Source: Anaerostipes sp. 992a (GTDB lineage Bacteria > Bacillota > Clostridia > Lachnospirales > Lachnospiraceae). From it: a DNA stretch of 64,000 nucleotides. How positions within the stretch are numbered: the stretch's first letter is position 1; every line of letters begins with the position of its first letter. The notes beneath the pieces were generated by a model. The model worked only from the letters and a program-made list of their open reading frames with translations. It was not told the DNA's origin and searched no databases. Positions 1 to 8,069 of the stretch are shown piece by piece. The translations under genes were made by a program, and so were the position numbers. Where the stretch lies: the NCBI RefSeq assembly GCF_001940245.1, contig NZ_MJIG01000004.1, forward strand, positions 248,001 to 312,000. The letters run 5' to 3'.

Positions 1-117
1 AACTAAAAAATCAAATTGTACTTTATTCCGGTCCATGTGACGATAATAGTTCATTATCATTGTCTCTTCGCCACCTCGATCCATAATAGTTACAACTTGT
101 AAAACTCGTATTGCCAT
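1..117 (-). CDS. Glycosyltransferase family 4 (GT-B fold), N-terminal fragment
   Basis: This reading frame runs off the left edge of the window, so only the first 39 residues are present. It begins MAIRVLQVVTIMDRGGEE, the typical opening of GT4 glycosyltransferases, where a hydrophobic strand is followed by a Gly-Gly loop that contacts the nucleotide sugar or acceptor. An AGGGAG ribosome site lies about 9 bases upstream of the ATG. The gene is 26 bp downstream of the GT2 gene and on the same strand, so it continues the polysaccharide operon. Its donor and acceptor sugars cannot be deduced from this fragment. Confidence 0.75.
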   Translation of the reverse strand, partial: MAIRVLQVVTIMDRGGEETMIMNYYRHMDRNKVQFDFLV

Positions 118-143
118 GTTTTATTTTCTCCCTAAAATAGTGA

Positions 144-1205
144 CTAATTATTTACTACTGCCTTCAGTCTATCAATAGCTTCCAACATCAAAACCAAAAG
201 GTAAGTTTTATGATATTTGCATAGTGCAAAAAAGATTTTCCATTTGAAAGGGAAATAATATAATTTCAGCCTTGAATAAGCCGTTTTCCATAATGGTCTA
301 TTTAAAACCACTTTAAGATACTTCGCCTTTTCCCACAGGTGTTTACTACTCCCAATCTCATTCAAGCCGATACCAATCATACTCAGTATAATACGATTCT
401 GTAATGCTAACACAAATTCCTTATCATTACCATTTTCGTCTATAAAAACTTGAAAATAGCTGAATAGATTGCTCCATTGATTAATTAAATCAGAACGATA
501 CTTCCTTGTTGTTGCTGTTTCATTCGTTTTTCTATAACAATACATAAACTCGTTAATATATACACACTTTTCACATTCCGACAAAGCATACAGATTAAAC
601 AACGCATCTTCCGAAGAACCAACTTCCCGCTCGCTTATCCATTTGCCCGCTTGAATCATTTTTTTGCTATAAAGTTTTCCCCACATTGGTGTAAATCTAT
701 CAGCAGTTTCAACATGAGCAAGTTCATTTCCCACTAAACCGACTATTCGTCGCTGAAGATACTGTATTTCGGTGCCAGAAAATATCCTTGTCCTATCAAA
801 AATAGACGTATTAAATACCTTGTGCGTATAGATTCGTTTATATCCAAAACAAACCAAATCAGCAGCATTCTTTTCTATTTCTAAAACACATCTTCCAATC
901 GTTTGCGCTTCCAACCAATCATCCGCATCTACGAACATAATATAATCCCCTGTAGAAATTTCAACACCTGCCTTACGTGCTGTTGTTTGTCCTCCATTTT
1001 CTTTATGAATGCTTATAACGCGCGCATCTTTGCTTGCAAATACATCACACATCTCAGGGCAACCATCATTGCCACCATCGTCAACTAGAATCACTTCCAA
1101 ATTTTGATATGTTTGCTTCAGAATGCTTTCTACACAAGTCTTCAAGTATTTTTCCACATGATAAACAGGTATTATAACAGATACCTTTTTCTTATTTAAT
1201 AACAT
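144..1205 (-). CDS. Glycosyltransferase family 2 (GT-A fold)
   Basis: This 353-residue protein is a cytoplasmic inverting glycosyltransferase of the GT2 family. It begins with the strand VSVIIPVYHVEKYL, followed by the nucleotide-binding DDGGNDG turn near residue 43 and the metal-binding DADDW motif near residue 94. These are the hallmarks of enzymes that add one sugar from an NDP-sugar to a growing lipid-linked glycan. The C-terminal third is basic and partly hydrophobic, which suggests membrane association. A GGAGAGG ribosome site precedes the ATG. It lies between the EpsG-like polymerase and a GT4 gene in the surface polysaccharide operon. The sugar transferred is not predictable. Confidence 0.9.
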   Translation of the reverse strand: MLLNKKKVSVIIPVYHVEKYLKTCVESILKQTYQNLEVILVDDGGNDGCPEMCDVFASKDARVISIHKENGGQTTARKAGVEISTGDYIMFVDADDWLEAQTIGRCVLEIEKNAADLVCFGYKRIYTHKVFNTSIFDRTRIFSGTEIQYLQRRIVGLVGNELAHVETADRFTPMWGKLYSKKMIQAGKWISEREVGSSEDALFNLYALSECEKCVYINEFMYCYRKTNETATTRKYRSDLINQWSNLFSYFQVFIDENGNDKEFVLALQNRIILSMIGIGLNEIGSSKHLWEKAKYLKVVLNRPLWKTAYSRLKLYYFPFKWKIFFALCKYHKTYLLVLMLEAIDRLKAVVNN

Positions 1206-1228
1206 CTATTACATCCTCTCCATAACAA

Positions 1229-2350
1229 CTAAAAAATCATTTTCACAAATTCCATAACTGTGATCGTCCGATATGACATGTCAAATTCACTGTTATCATA
1301 TAAGAAGAATAACACAAAACACACAACACAAAGCATAGATATGATTCTGTAGGATCTTGGTTCAAAGAGATGCCGTAAGGTCCACGGCATAGTACACGTA
1401 ATTCCCAGTTCAAAGTAGGTAGCAATTCGTCCGAACATGTTGGCCCCATTCTGAGTAGCAAGCATCATAAACATCAGACTAATAATTCCCATATTAGTAA
1501 ATAATTCTTCGACTGCATTCATCTTGGGTAATAGCCATTTTCGAAAGAGAAAGATAGCAAGTGGAGTAATGGCAAATACCGCTACACGGAAGATACTCAT
1601 GCGATTTCCATCGAATACTTCCTCTGCGCTGACACTTTTCCCAATGCTATCTGCATAGGATAACAGAGACATAACGGTTCCATTAAAGGTTCGAAGCACT
1701 GCACCCGTAGCCAGAATTAATAATAAACTCTTCACATCCCACGGTTTAGAACGGAAGAATGCCATAATCAAAAATAAAATCGCATACGTATGAATGAGTG
1801 CAGCGATACATACAATAACCGTAAATGGAATATATTTTTTATCCAACAAATATGGAACAGATACAGTAAGAATTGCCATAGCACTGATCTGTTTCAATGC
1901 AGCCATACCAAAAACAAAAGTTCCCAATGCAAAAAATATAAATATTGTAAATGCAAAATCTTCTCCATCCGTATAGGTTAACAAAAATCTCACAAATAAT
2001 ATAATATTAATTGTAGCCCAGAACATGAAAAAAAGATGCACATTGTTTATATAAGTATGAAAAAAAGCCTGCATAAAATAAAAAAGTGGGTTATGAAGTA
2101 AATTTAAATTTTCCTTATCTGCAAAAAACATTTGCAATGTCTCAGCATTCTCAAAACCTCTCAAATACGTAGCCGTATCATTATACCCAGTCCTCAATCC
2201 AACGAATAAAATCATCAGAACGACCATGGCCACGATAAAGACATTGACCTTCTTCTTTTCACCTGCTTCCAACATGTAATTGTATCCATAATACTGGGAT
2301 GCATATGCCAATATTACAGATAATGCAAATACGATTAGTAAATTTCTCAT
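1229..2350 (-). CDS. EpsG/Wzy-like polysaccharide polymerase (membrane protein)
   Basis: This 373-residue protein is almost entirely hydrophobic, with about ten predicted membrane segments. It contains the GLRTGYNDTATYLR segment near residues 52-65 and a LKQISAMAIL segment near 152, both of which resemble conserved parts of the EpsG family. EpsG proteins are Wzy-like polymerases that join lipid-linked repeat units on the outer face of the membrane. Its ATG overlaps the stop codon of the upstream fusion gene (ATGA), so the two are translationally coupled. The context of an initiating transferase, a dehydratase and GT2/GT4 enzymes supports a Wzy-dependent capsule or exopolysaccharide pathway. 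The assignment rests on motif and topology only. Confidence 0.75.
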   Translation of the reverse strand: MRNLLIVFALSVILAYASQYYGYNYMLEAGEKKKVNVFIVAMVVLMILFVGLRTGYNDTATYLRGFENAETLQMFFADKENLNLLHNPLFYFMQAFFHTYINNVHLFFMFWATINIILFVRFLLTYTDGEDFAFTIFIFFALGTFVFGMAALKQISAMAILTVSVPYLLDKKYIPFTVIVCIAALIHTYAILFLIMAFFRSKPWDVKSLLLILATGAVLRTFNGTVMSLLSYADSIGKSVSAEEVFDGNRMSIFRVAVFAITPLAIFLFRKWLLPKMNAVEELFTNMGIISLMFMMLATQNGANMFGRIATYFELGITCTMPWTLRHLFEPRSYRIISMLCVVCFVLFFLYDNSEFDMSYRTITVMEFVKMIF

Positions 2351-4125
2351 GATAAATGCTCCTGAATCTTCTTCAGTGTCTCCTGCACGACTTTCTTCTT
2401 ATCAAACACATCTTCCATGTGTTTCCGTCCTGCAAGCCCGAATGCTTCTCTTTCTTTTACAGATAACTCCATAAACCTCTTCATAGCCGCAAGCAATGCT
2501 TCCTGATCCATCACCGGACAGAGATAACCGCTTGTTCCATCCAGAACAGCTTCCCTGCATCCTGGAATGTCAGAGGTGATCAACCCGCGACCAGTGGCCG
2601 CTGCCTCTAAGAGCACATTAGACATTCCTTCATGATAGGATGGAAGGACCACGCAGTTAGCCTTTTGGTAGAAAGGCCAAACCTCTTCCTGGAAACCATG
2701 GAATTCAATGATTCCCTGTCTTTGAAGTTTTTGTACCTGTTCTTTATATTCATCCTCGAAGAAGCCTACCACATCGAAGGTGACTGCTTCCCCATAGGTT
2801 GCTTTCATCTTTTTTGCTGCATAGAACAGCTCATCCATTCCCTTTTCCTTCATGATCCTTCCCACGAATAGGAAATGAACGCTGTCTTCTTCTTTGTATG
2901 GAGCATATGGATAATAATCCAGATTGATGCCTGCTCCATGGAGAACTGTCTGTTTCCTCTTTGGTATGATCTTCTTCTGCTGGAATACAGCTGCATTTCC
3001 GTCATTTTCGAAGAAGACCGTACAGGCTTTTTTTAAAGCTTCCCGATACATCCAGGTAACTAGGGATGCCAGTACCGGCTTTTGGAATGCGGTTCCCAAT
3101 CCCTGTACATTGACACAGTACGGAATCTTTAACATGCGGCAGGCAAATCCACCATAGATATTCGGCTTGATAGAATAGGTAATGACCATGGATGGACCGA
3201 TCTTCTTAAGCAGATAGAAGTACGTCCTCATAAGCTTTAGATCCGTCACTGGATTGATGCCTCTGCGGTTAATGTCCGTATCGATGATCTTACATCCCAT
3301 GGCACGGAAGTCGTCCACATGCTCCCCACACGGCATGCTTAGGATGACCGTATAGTCTTTTAATAATTCTTTGATCAGCTCTCTCCGAAACTGCCACAGC
3401 ATGAAGGAGTGATTGGTCATGATCAGGACTTTTTTCTTCTTTCTTCTCGTTACCTTTGTTCCTGGACGCTGTTCCTCTTCCTTCGCAGCAACGGCTTCCA
3501 TGGCTCCGGTTCCTCCTTCCACCACACCTTCGCTTTTTAAGACAGAAGCAAAGGTTCCGAAGAAGCAACGCATATCCATAAGAAGACCAAACTTCTCTAC
3601 GTATTCGCCGTCCAGTCTGGCTTTTACATCGATCTCTAACTCATCGCGGCCGTTGATCTGTGCCCATCCGGTTAAGCCTGGCTTAATGTCGTTGGCACCA
3701 TATTTGTCTCGCTCTTCGATCAGGTCATACTGATTCCACAGGGCCGGTCTTGGTCCACAGACACAGATCTGTCCTCTGGCGATGTTAAATACCTGTGGCA
3801 GTTCATCTAAGCTGGTCTTCCGTAAGAAATGTCCCATTCTCGTGATGTACTGATCAGGATTTTCCAGCAGGTGAGTCGGTACGTCCTTTGGTGTATTAGT
3901 CTTCATGGTACGGAACTTATAGATATGAAAGTGGGATTTATGATTACCCACTCTCTTTTGCTTGAAGATCACCGGGCCCGGATCATCCAGAAAGATGAGC
4001 AGAGCAAGCACTGCGAAGATTGGAAGCAGTACGATGGCCGCACAGACGCCCAGAATTACATCCACCTTATATTTGATATGTAGATATTTTATTTGTTTCT
4101 TTGTAAATGACCTTGGATATGTCAT
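2347..4125 (-). CDS. Fusion of phosphoglycosyl transferase (PglC/WcaJ-like) and GT4 glycosyltransferase
   Basis: This 592-residue protein combines two enzymes. Residues 12-200 form a monotopic phosphoglycosyl transferase: a re-entrant hydrophobic helix (22-47), the DDPGPVIFKQKRVG motif, and the catalytic Asp-Glu pair in SLDELPQ (D107, E108). Family members move a sugar-1-phosphate onto undecaprenyl phosphate and so start glycan synthesis. After an Ala/Glu/Arg/Lys-rich linker (205-230), residues 231-592 are a GT-B glycosyltransferase of family 4 with the E-x7-E motif in HEGMSNVLLEAA. In Campylobacter these steps are carried out by separate proteins, PglC and PglA. The fusion would hand the first lipid-linked sugar directly to the second enzyme. 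The gene follows the PglF-like dehydratase by 13 bp. Sugar specificity is inferred only from that neighbour. Confidence 0.85.
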   Translation of the reverse strand: MTYPRSFTKKQIKYLHIKYKVDVILGVCAAIVLLPIFAVLALLIFLDDPGPVIFKQKRVGNHKSHFHIYKFRTMKTNTPKDVPTHLLENPDQYITRMGHFLRKTSLDELPQVFNIARGQICVCGPRPALWNQYDLIEERDKYGANDIKPGLTGWAQINGRDELEIDVKARLDGEYVEKFGLLMDMRCFFGTFASVLKSEGVVEGGTGAMEAVAAKEEEQRPGTKVTRRKKKKVLIMTNHSFMLWQFRRELIKELLKDYTVILSMPCGEHVDDFRAMGCKIIDTDINRRGINPVTDLKLMRTYFYLLKKIGPSMVITYSIKPNIYGGFACRMLKIPYCVNVQGLGTAFQKPVLASLVTWMYREALKKACTVFFENDGNAAVFQQKKIIPKRKQTVLHGAGINLDYYPYAPYKEEDSVHFLFVGRIMKEKGMDELFYAAKKMKATYGEAVTFDVVGFFEDEYKEQVQKLQRQGIIEFHGFQEEVWPFYQKANCVVLPSYHEGMSNVLLEAAATGRGLITSDIPGCREAVLDGTSGYLCPVMDQEALLAAMKRFMELSVKEREAFGLAGRKHMEDVFDKKKVVQETLKKIQEHLS

Positions 4126-4138
4126 GATATTTCATTCC

Positions 4139-6019
4139 TTATGATAATATTTTATATTCCGGCACAAGCTTCTGTACCACTTTTCGAATATTGGCATTGT
4201 CTTCGGCAAAGGCCGTTTCCTTCAGTTCTTTGATCAACGCTTTAAACTGCTCTGGATCCCCAGGTTGCAACTGGGCAATGAAGATTCGATCGTTGTCAGT
4301 CTCAATCTTGTTCTTCTCGCTGATCAGCAGTTCTTCATATAGCTTCTCACCTGGACGAAGTCCGGTAAAGATGATCTTAATATCCTCATATGGCTGATAG
4401 CCAGATAAGCGGATCAGATTTTCTGCCAGAGTGAGGATCTTCACTGGCTCTCCCATGTCCAGAATAAAGATTTCTCCACCATGGGCATAGCCACCTGCTT
4501 CCAGTACCAGATTCACTGCTTCTGGAATGGTCATAAAGTAACGGATGATATCCGGGTGGGTCACCGTCACTGGACCTCCTTCCTGGATCTGCTTACGAAA
4601 CAGTGGAATCACGCTTCCATTGCTTCCTAAGACATTCCCAAAGCGGACCGCCATATATTCGGTATCGGAGTGCTGATTGGCATATTGGATCACCAGCTCA
4701 CAGATGCGCTTAGATGCTCCCATGATGTTGGTTGGCCGCACAGCCTTATCGCTGGAGATCAATACCATACGCTTGGTTCCGCAGGCGGATGCTTCCCTTG
4801 CCACATTCATCGTTCCGAATACATTGTTACGAATAGCATCACAAGGACTATTTTCCATCAGCGGTACATGCTTGTGCGCTGCTGCATGGAAGATGACCTC
4901 TGGCCGATACTTTTGAAAGATGTTGTGAATTCTCCGGCGATTTTGCACCGATACGATCAATACCGTAAGATTTAAGTTCGGATGCTTGCGAAGCAGCTCC
5001 ATCTGAATCTCATAGGCATTGTTCTCATAGTTATCTAAGATGATCAGCTGCTTTGGATGATAGTCAGCAATCTGGCGACATAACTCACTGCCAATGGAAC
5101 CGCCTCCGCCGGTGACAACCACAACCTTTCCCTGTACATAGCTGGCCACATGCTCGTGTTGCTTTGGAATCGGATCGCGGCCTAACAGATCCTCAATCTC
5201 CACCTCTCGCAGACGGGAGACGTTAACCTCATCGTTGATGATCTGATAAAGTCCTGGAAGGATCTTCACGCTACAGCCCGTATCCTTGCATATATTTAAA
5301 ACTTCTTTTCTGTCCTTATAATCCATACTTGGAATGGCCAGGATGATCTCCTGAATCTGATATTCTTCCACTGCACCTGAAATCATATCTCTTCCGCCGA
5401 TCACCTTCACTCCATGAAGATAGGTTCCCTTCTTATTCACATCATCGTCAATAATGCAGACCGCTTGATGATCTAAGTAAAGGCTATTGCGGATCTCATT
5501 GACTACCAGCTCTCCTCCCTGACCGGCACCGATGATCATGGTCCGGATGCCGTCCTTCCTATGTCCCACTTCTCTTCTTCGTAAGAAAATCCGAAGAAAG
5601 CGGTAGGCAAAACGGATCGCTCCGATTGCCATTACAAGCTGAATGAAAAATAGAATAAAATAACTTCTTGGTAATGGCAGATGCATCGCCAGGATGGTGA
5701 TCAATTGTACAATCGTTGAAAAAGCGCATGCAAAAACAATGTGGAACGCCTCTTCTAAGCTGGCATATCTCCACATACTACTATACAATTTACATATGAA
5801 AAAAATCAAAATCGTAGAAACGAATCCATACGGAAGGTATGTAACTACAGAATCCCAGAATACTGGCTCCACCGTATGAAAACGAAAGTCAAACCGAATC
5901 AACAGGGATGTTACCATAACCGTAACAATTACAATGCTGTCTAAAACCCCTAGAAGAAAACCCCTGATCCGACTCTCCTTCGAATGCTGAAATAGATGTG
6001 TTTGTACTAATTTCTTCAA
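4139..6019 (-). CDS. PglF/CapD-like UDP-sugar 4,6-dehydratase, membrane-bound
   Basis: The protein has 626 residues from the TTG start chosen here. Four membrane helices occupy about residues 22-135. A first Rossmann domain follows (GAGQGG near 164), then a catalytic short-chain dehydrogenase domain with TGGGGSIG near 303 and the segment SSDKAVRPTNIMGASKR. This is the architecture of PglF/WbpM enzymes, which convert UDP-GlcNAc to the 4-keto-6-deoxy sugar used for bacillosamine-type or related sugars. A longer frame opens with GTG at 6052, but the AAAGGGGAG ribosome site sits 6 bases before TTG at 6019 and the promoter -10 box is at 6058-6063. Transcription would therefore start at about the GTG, which excludes it. 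It is the first gene of the polysaccharide operon. Confidence 0.88.
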   Translation of the reverse strand: MKKLVQTHLFQHSKESRIRGFLLGVLDSIVIVTVMVTSLLIRFDFRFHTVEPVFWDSVVTYLPYGFVSTILIFFICKLYSSMWRYASLEEAFHIVFACAFSTIVQLITILAMHLPLPRSYFILFFIQLVMAIGAIRFAYRFLRIFLRRREVGHRKDGIRTMIIGAGQGGELVVNEIRNSLYLDHQAVCIIDDDVNKKGTYLHGVKVIGGRDMISGAVEEYQIQEIILAIPSMDYKDRKEVLNICKDTGCSVKILPGLYQIINDEVNVSRLREVEIEDLLGRDPIPKQHEHVASYVQGKVVVVTGGGGSIGSELCRQIADYHPKQLIILDNYENNAYEIQMELLRKHPNLNLTVLIVSVQNRRRIHNIFQKYRPEVIFHAAAHKHVPLMENSPCDAIRNNVFGTMNVAREASACGTKRMVLISSDKAVRPTNIMGASKRICELVIQYANQHSDTEYMAVRFGNVLGSNGSVIPLFRKQIQEGGPVTVTHPDIIRYFMTIPEAVNLVLEAGGYAHGGEIFILDMGEPVKILTLAENLIRLSGYQPYEDIKIIFTGLRPGEKLYEELLISEKNKIETDNDRIFIAQLQPGDPEQFKALIKELKETAFAEDNANIRKVVQKLVPEYKILS

Positions 6020-6057
6020 TTTTTGCTCCCCTTTCGTGCTTATGTTGCACACGGCTT

Positions 6058-6087
6058 ATTATACACCATAATAATATAAAAATCCAA
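6058..6087 (-). promoter_or_regulatory. Promoter of the polysaccharide operon
   Basis: On the minus strand, TTGGAT (6082-6087) and TATAAT (6058-6063) are separated by 18 bases. The predicted start of transcription is near 6051, giving a leader of about 30 bases before the TTG start at 6019. Confidence 0.6.
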
Positions 6088-6204
6088 CACAATCTTTTAA
6101 AACTTCGTATTTTCAGCAATTTATGTAATAATAACCAGGATAGCAGTCATTTTATACACAAAAACCAAGAGGATATTCTTACATGAGACATGGGGCTTCT
6201 GCAA

Positions 6205-6255
6205 GAAACAGGGCATCCCCCATTACGAAAAACAGTAATAGAGAATGCCCTTTTG
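6205..6255 (-). terminator. Possible terminator after pgi
   Basis: AGGGCAT (6210-6216) pairs with ATGCCCT (6245-6251), and an inner TTAC/GTAA pairing is possible. The U-run on the minus strand is short. It lies 40 bp after the pgi stop and would separate pgi from the polysaccharide operon promoter. Confidence 0.45.
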
Positions 6256-6291
6256 TTCATTTATAAAATTCTATGATTTCGATCAAGCTTC

Positions 6292-7875
6292 TTAGATGTC
6301 TAATAAGTCGCTGTAAGCTTTTAATGCACCGTCTGTATCATGTGCAAGTACACGTTTTGCAAGTACTTTACCAAGCTGTACACCTTCCTGGTCGAAGCTG
6401 TTGATGTTCCATAAGAATCCCTGGAACATGATCTTGTTCTCAAAGTGAGCTAATAATGCACCCAGTGATTCTGGTGTTAACTGATCACCAATGATGATGC
6501 TGGATGGACGTCCACCTTCAAACTTCTTGTTGTTATCTTCATCATCTTTACCACATGCAAATGCAACAATCTGAGCTGCTACGTTGGCACATAATTTTGC
6601 CTGGCTTGTGCTTCCTTCAATTACTACATCCATACCGATCTGGTTTTTCTTAAATCCAACAAACTGTAATGGAACGATATCTGTTCCCTGGTGTAATAAC
6701 TGATAGAAGGAATGCTGTCCGTTGGTTCCTGGTTCACCATAGATGATCGGTCCAGTTGCATAATTGACTGGTTCACCATAACGGTTTACAGATTTACCAT
6801 TGGATTCCATATCACACTGCTGTAAGTGTGCAGGGAAGCGGCTTAATGCTTGAGAATATGGTAATACAGCGGTTGTAGGATATCCCTGAACGTTACGTTC
6901 ATAAACACCGATCAAGGCATCTAACATATCTGGGTTCTTTAAGACATCTTTGTTGGTTGCAAGCTTGTCTTCTTCTGCTGCACCATCAAAGATTCTTGCA
7001 AAAATCTCTGGTCCGAATGCTAAGGAAAGGATTACTCCACCAACGGCAGATACGGAAGAGAAACGACCTCCGATAAAGTCATCCATAAAGAATGCTTCCA
7101 GATAATCATCGCTCTTAGCCAGAGGAGATGTCTCACTTGTTACAGCAAGCATATGTTTAGAAGGATCTAAACCAGCTTTTTCTAAAGCATCTTTTACGAA
7201 AGCTTCATTTGTTAAAGTTTCTAATGTTGTTCCTGATTTTGATACAACAATGAACAGTGCACGGGATACATCGATTGACTTCAGAACTGCTGCTGCATCA
7301 TCTGGGTCAACGTTGCTGATGAATTTTGCTTCCATCTTAGCTGTGTTATTTACCTTAGCCCAGTTTTCCAACGCAATGTATAAAGCACGAGGACCTAAAT
7401 CACTTCCTCCGATACCGATCTGTACAACTGTTGTAAATTTCTCACCAGCAGCATTGGTGATCTCACCAGCATGAACTTTGTTCGCAAAGTCTGCAGCTTT
7501 CTTCTGCTGAGAAACATAAAAATCACGTTTGTTCACGCCATCAACGATGACATCTTTACCTAACTGTCTACGAGCTAAGTGATGAAGAACCAGACGTTTT
7601 TCTCCTGTGTTGATAACCGCACCATTGTATAATTCTTCGAATTTTTCAACAAGCTGTGCTTCTTCAGCCAATTCAGCAAGTGCCTCTAAGATTGTGTCAT
7701 CCACTTCTTTTGCAGCGTAATTAAAGTTCAGACCACCTGCCATAGGTGCGTTGTAACGAGCGACACGATCTGCGCCATTCTCTCCGGACATTGCCTCCAC
7801 AATATTTACACGTTTCTTCATAGTGGCAAGTTTATCATAAGATGCCAGAGTGTCAAGATTGTTCCAAGTTACCAT
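6292..7875 (-). CDS. pgi: Glucose-6-phosphate isomerase
   Basis: This cytoplasmic enzyme interconverts glucose-6-phosphate and fructose-6-phosphate in glycolysis. The 527-residue protein has the family signatures: the sugar-phosphate binding segment IGIGGSDLGPRALYIAL, the SKSGTTLETLTNEAF segment that holds the phosphate, the GGRFSSVSAVG segment, and the C-terminal NSFDQEGVQLGK signature. The length is slightly below the 550 residues of the long type, so it resembles the eukaryote/proteobacteria-like form more than the short Gram-positive form. An AAGGAGG site precedes the ATG. It has its own promoter (7971-7999) and is probably monocistronic. Confidence 0.95.
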   Translation of the reverse strand: MVTWNNLDTLASYDKLATMKKRVNIVEAMSGENGADRVARYNAPMAGGLNFNYAAKEVDDTILEALAELAEEAQLVEKFEELYNGAVINTGEKRLVLHHLARRQLGKDVIVDGVNKRDFYVSQQKKAADFANKVHAGEITNAAGEKFTTVVQIGIGGSDLGPRALYIALENWAKVNNTAKMEAKFISNVDPDDAAAVLKSIDVSRALFIVVSKSGTTLETLTNEAFVKDALEKAGLDPSKHMLAVTSETSPLAKSDDYLEAFFMDDFIGGRFSSVSAVGGVILSLAFGPEIFARIFDGAAEEDKLATNKDVLKNPDMLDALIGVYERNVQGYPTTAVLPYSQALSRFPAHLQQCDMESNGKSVNRYGEPVNYATGPIIYGEPGTNGQHSFYQLLHQGTDIVPLQFVGFKKNQIGMDVVIEGSTSQAKLCANVAAQIVAFACGKDDEDNNKKFEGGRPSSIIIGDQLTPESLGALLAHFENKIMFQGFLWNINSFDQEGVQLGKVLAKRVLAHDTDGALKAYSDLLDI

Positions 7876-7904
7876 AAATAAATCCTCCTTAGTCCATATG
7901 TTTC

Positions 7905-7928
7905 TTTCTTAATAAATGTATTAAGAAA
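7905..7928. repeat. Inverted repeat in the pgi leader
   Basis: TTTCTTAAT (7905-7913) and ATTAAGAAA (7920-7928) are perfect 9-base arms around a 6-base loop. The repeat lies between the pgi promoter and its start codon. It could be an operator or an RNA hairpin in the 5' leader. Confidence 0.5.
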
Positions 7929-7970
7929 TGTAAATGTAAATAAGATTTTACATTCGAAATGCTTACCATA

Positions 7971-7999
7971 ATTATACAAAAAAATGGCGCTAATTGCAA
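7971..7999 (-). promoter_or_regulatory. Promoter of pgi
   Basis: On the minus strand, TTGCAA (7994-7999) and TATAAT (7971-7976) are separated by exactly 17 bases. The leader before the pgi ATG would be about 90 bases. Confidence 0.7.
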
Positions 8000-8069
8000 T
8001 GCTTTGTAAGGTTTTTCATGCGAGCAAATGGACCTTTTCCTTACAGGTTTTTTCTTTTTTCTACTTCTT

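Noticed and set aside
6020-6052. GTG start giving a 637-residue PglF-like protein
   Set aside because: The GTG is at the predicted transcription start and has no ribosome site; TTG at 6019 has one.
8003-8055. Hairpin GTAAGG...CCTTAC followed by a T-run on the plus strand
   Set aside because: No plus-strand gene ends here, and on the minus strand the stem is not followed by T, so it is not a convincing terminator for the genes present.
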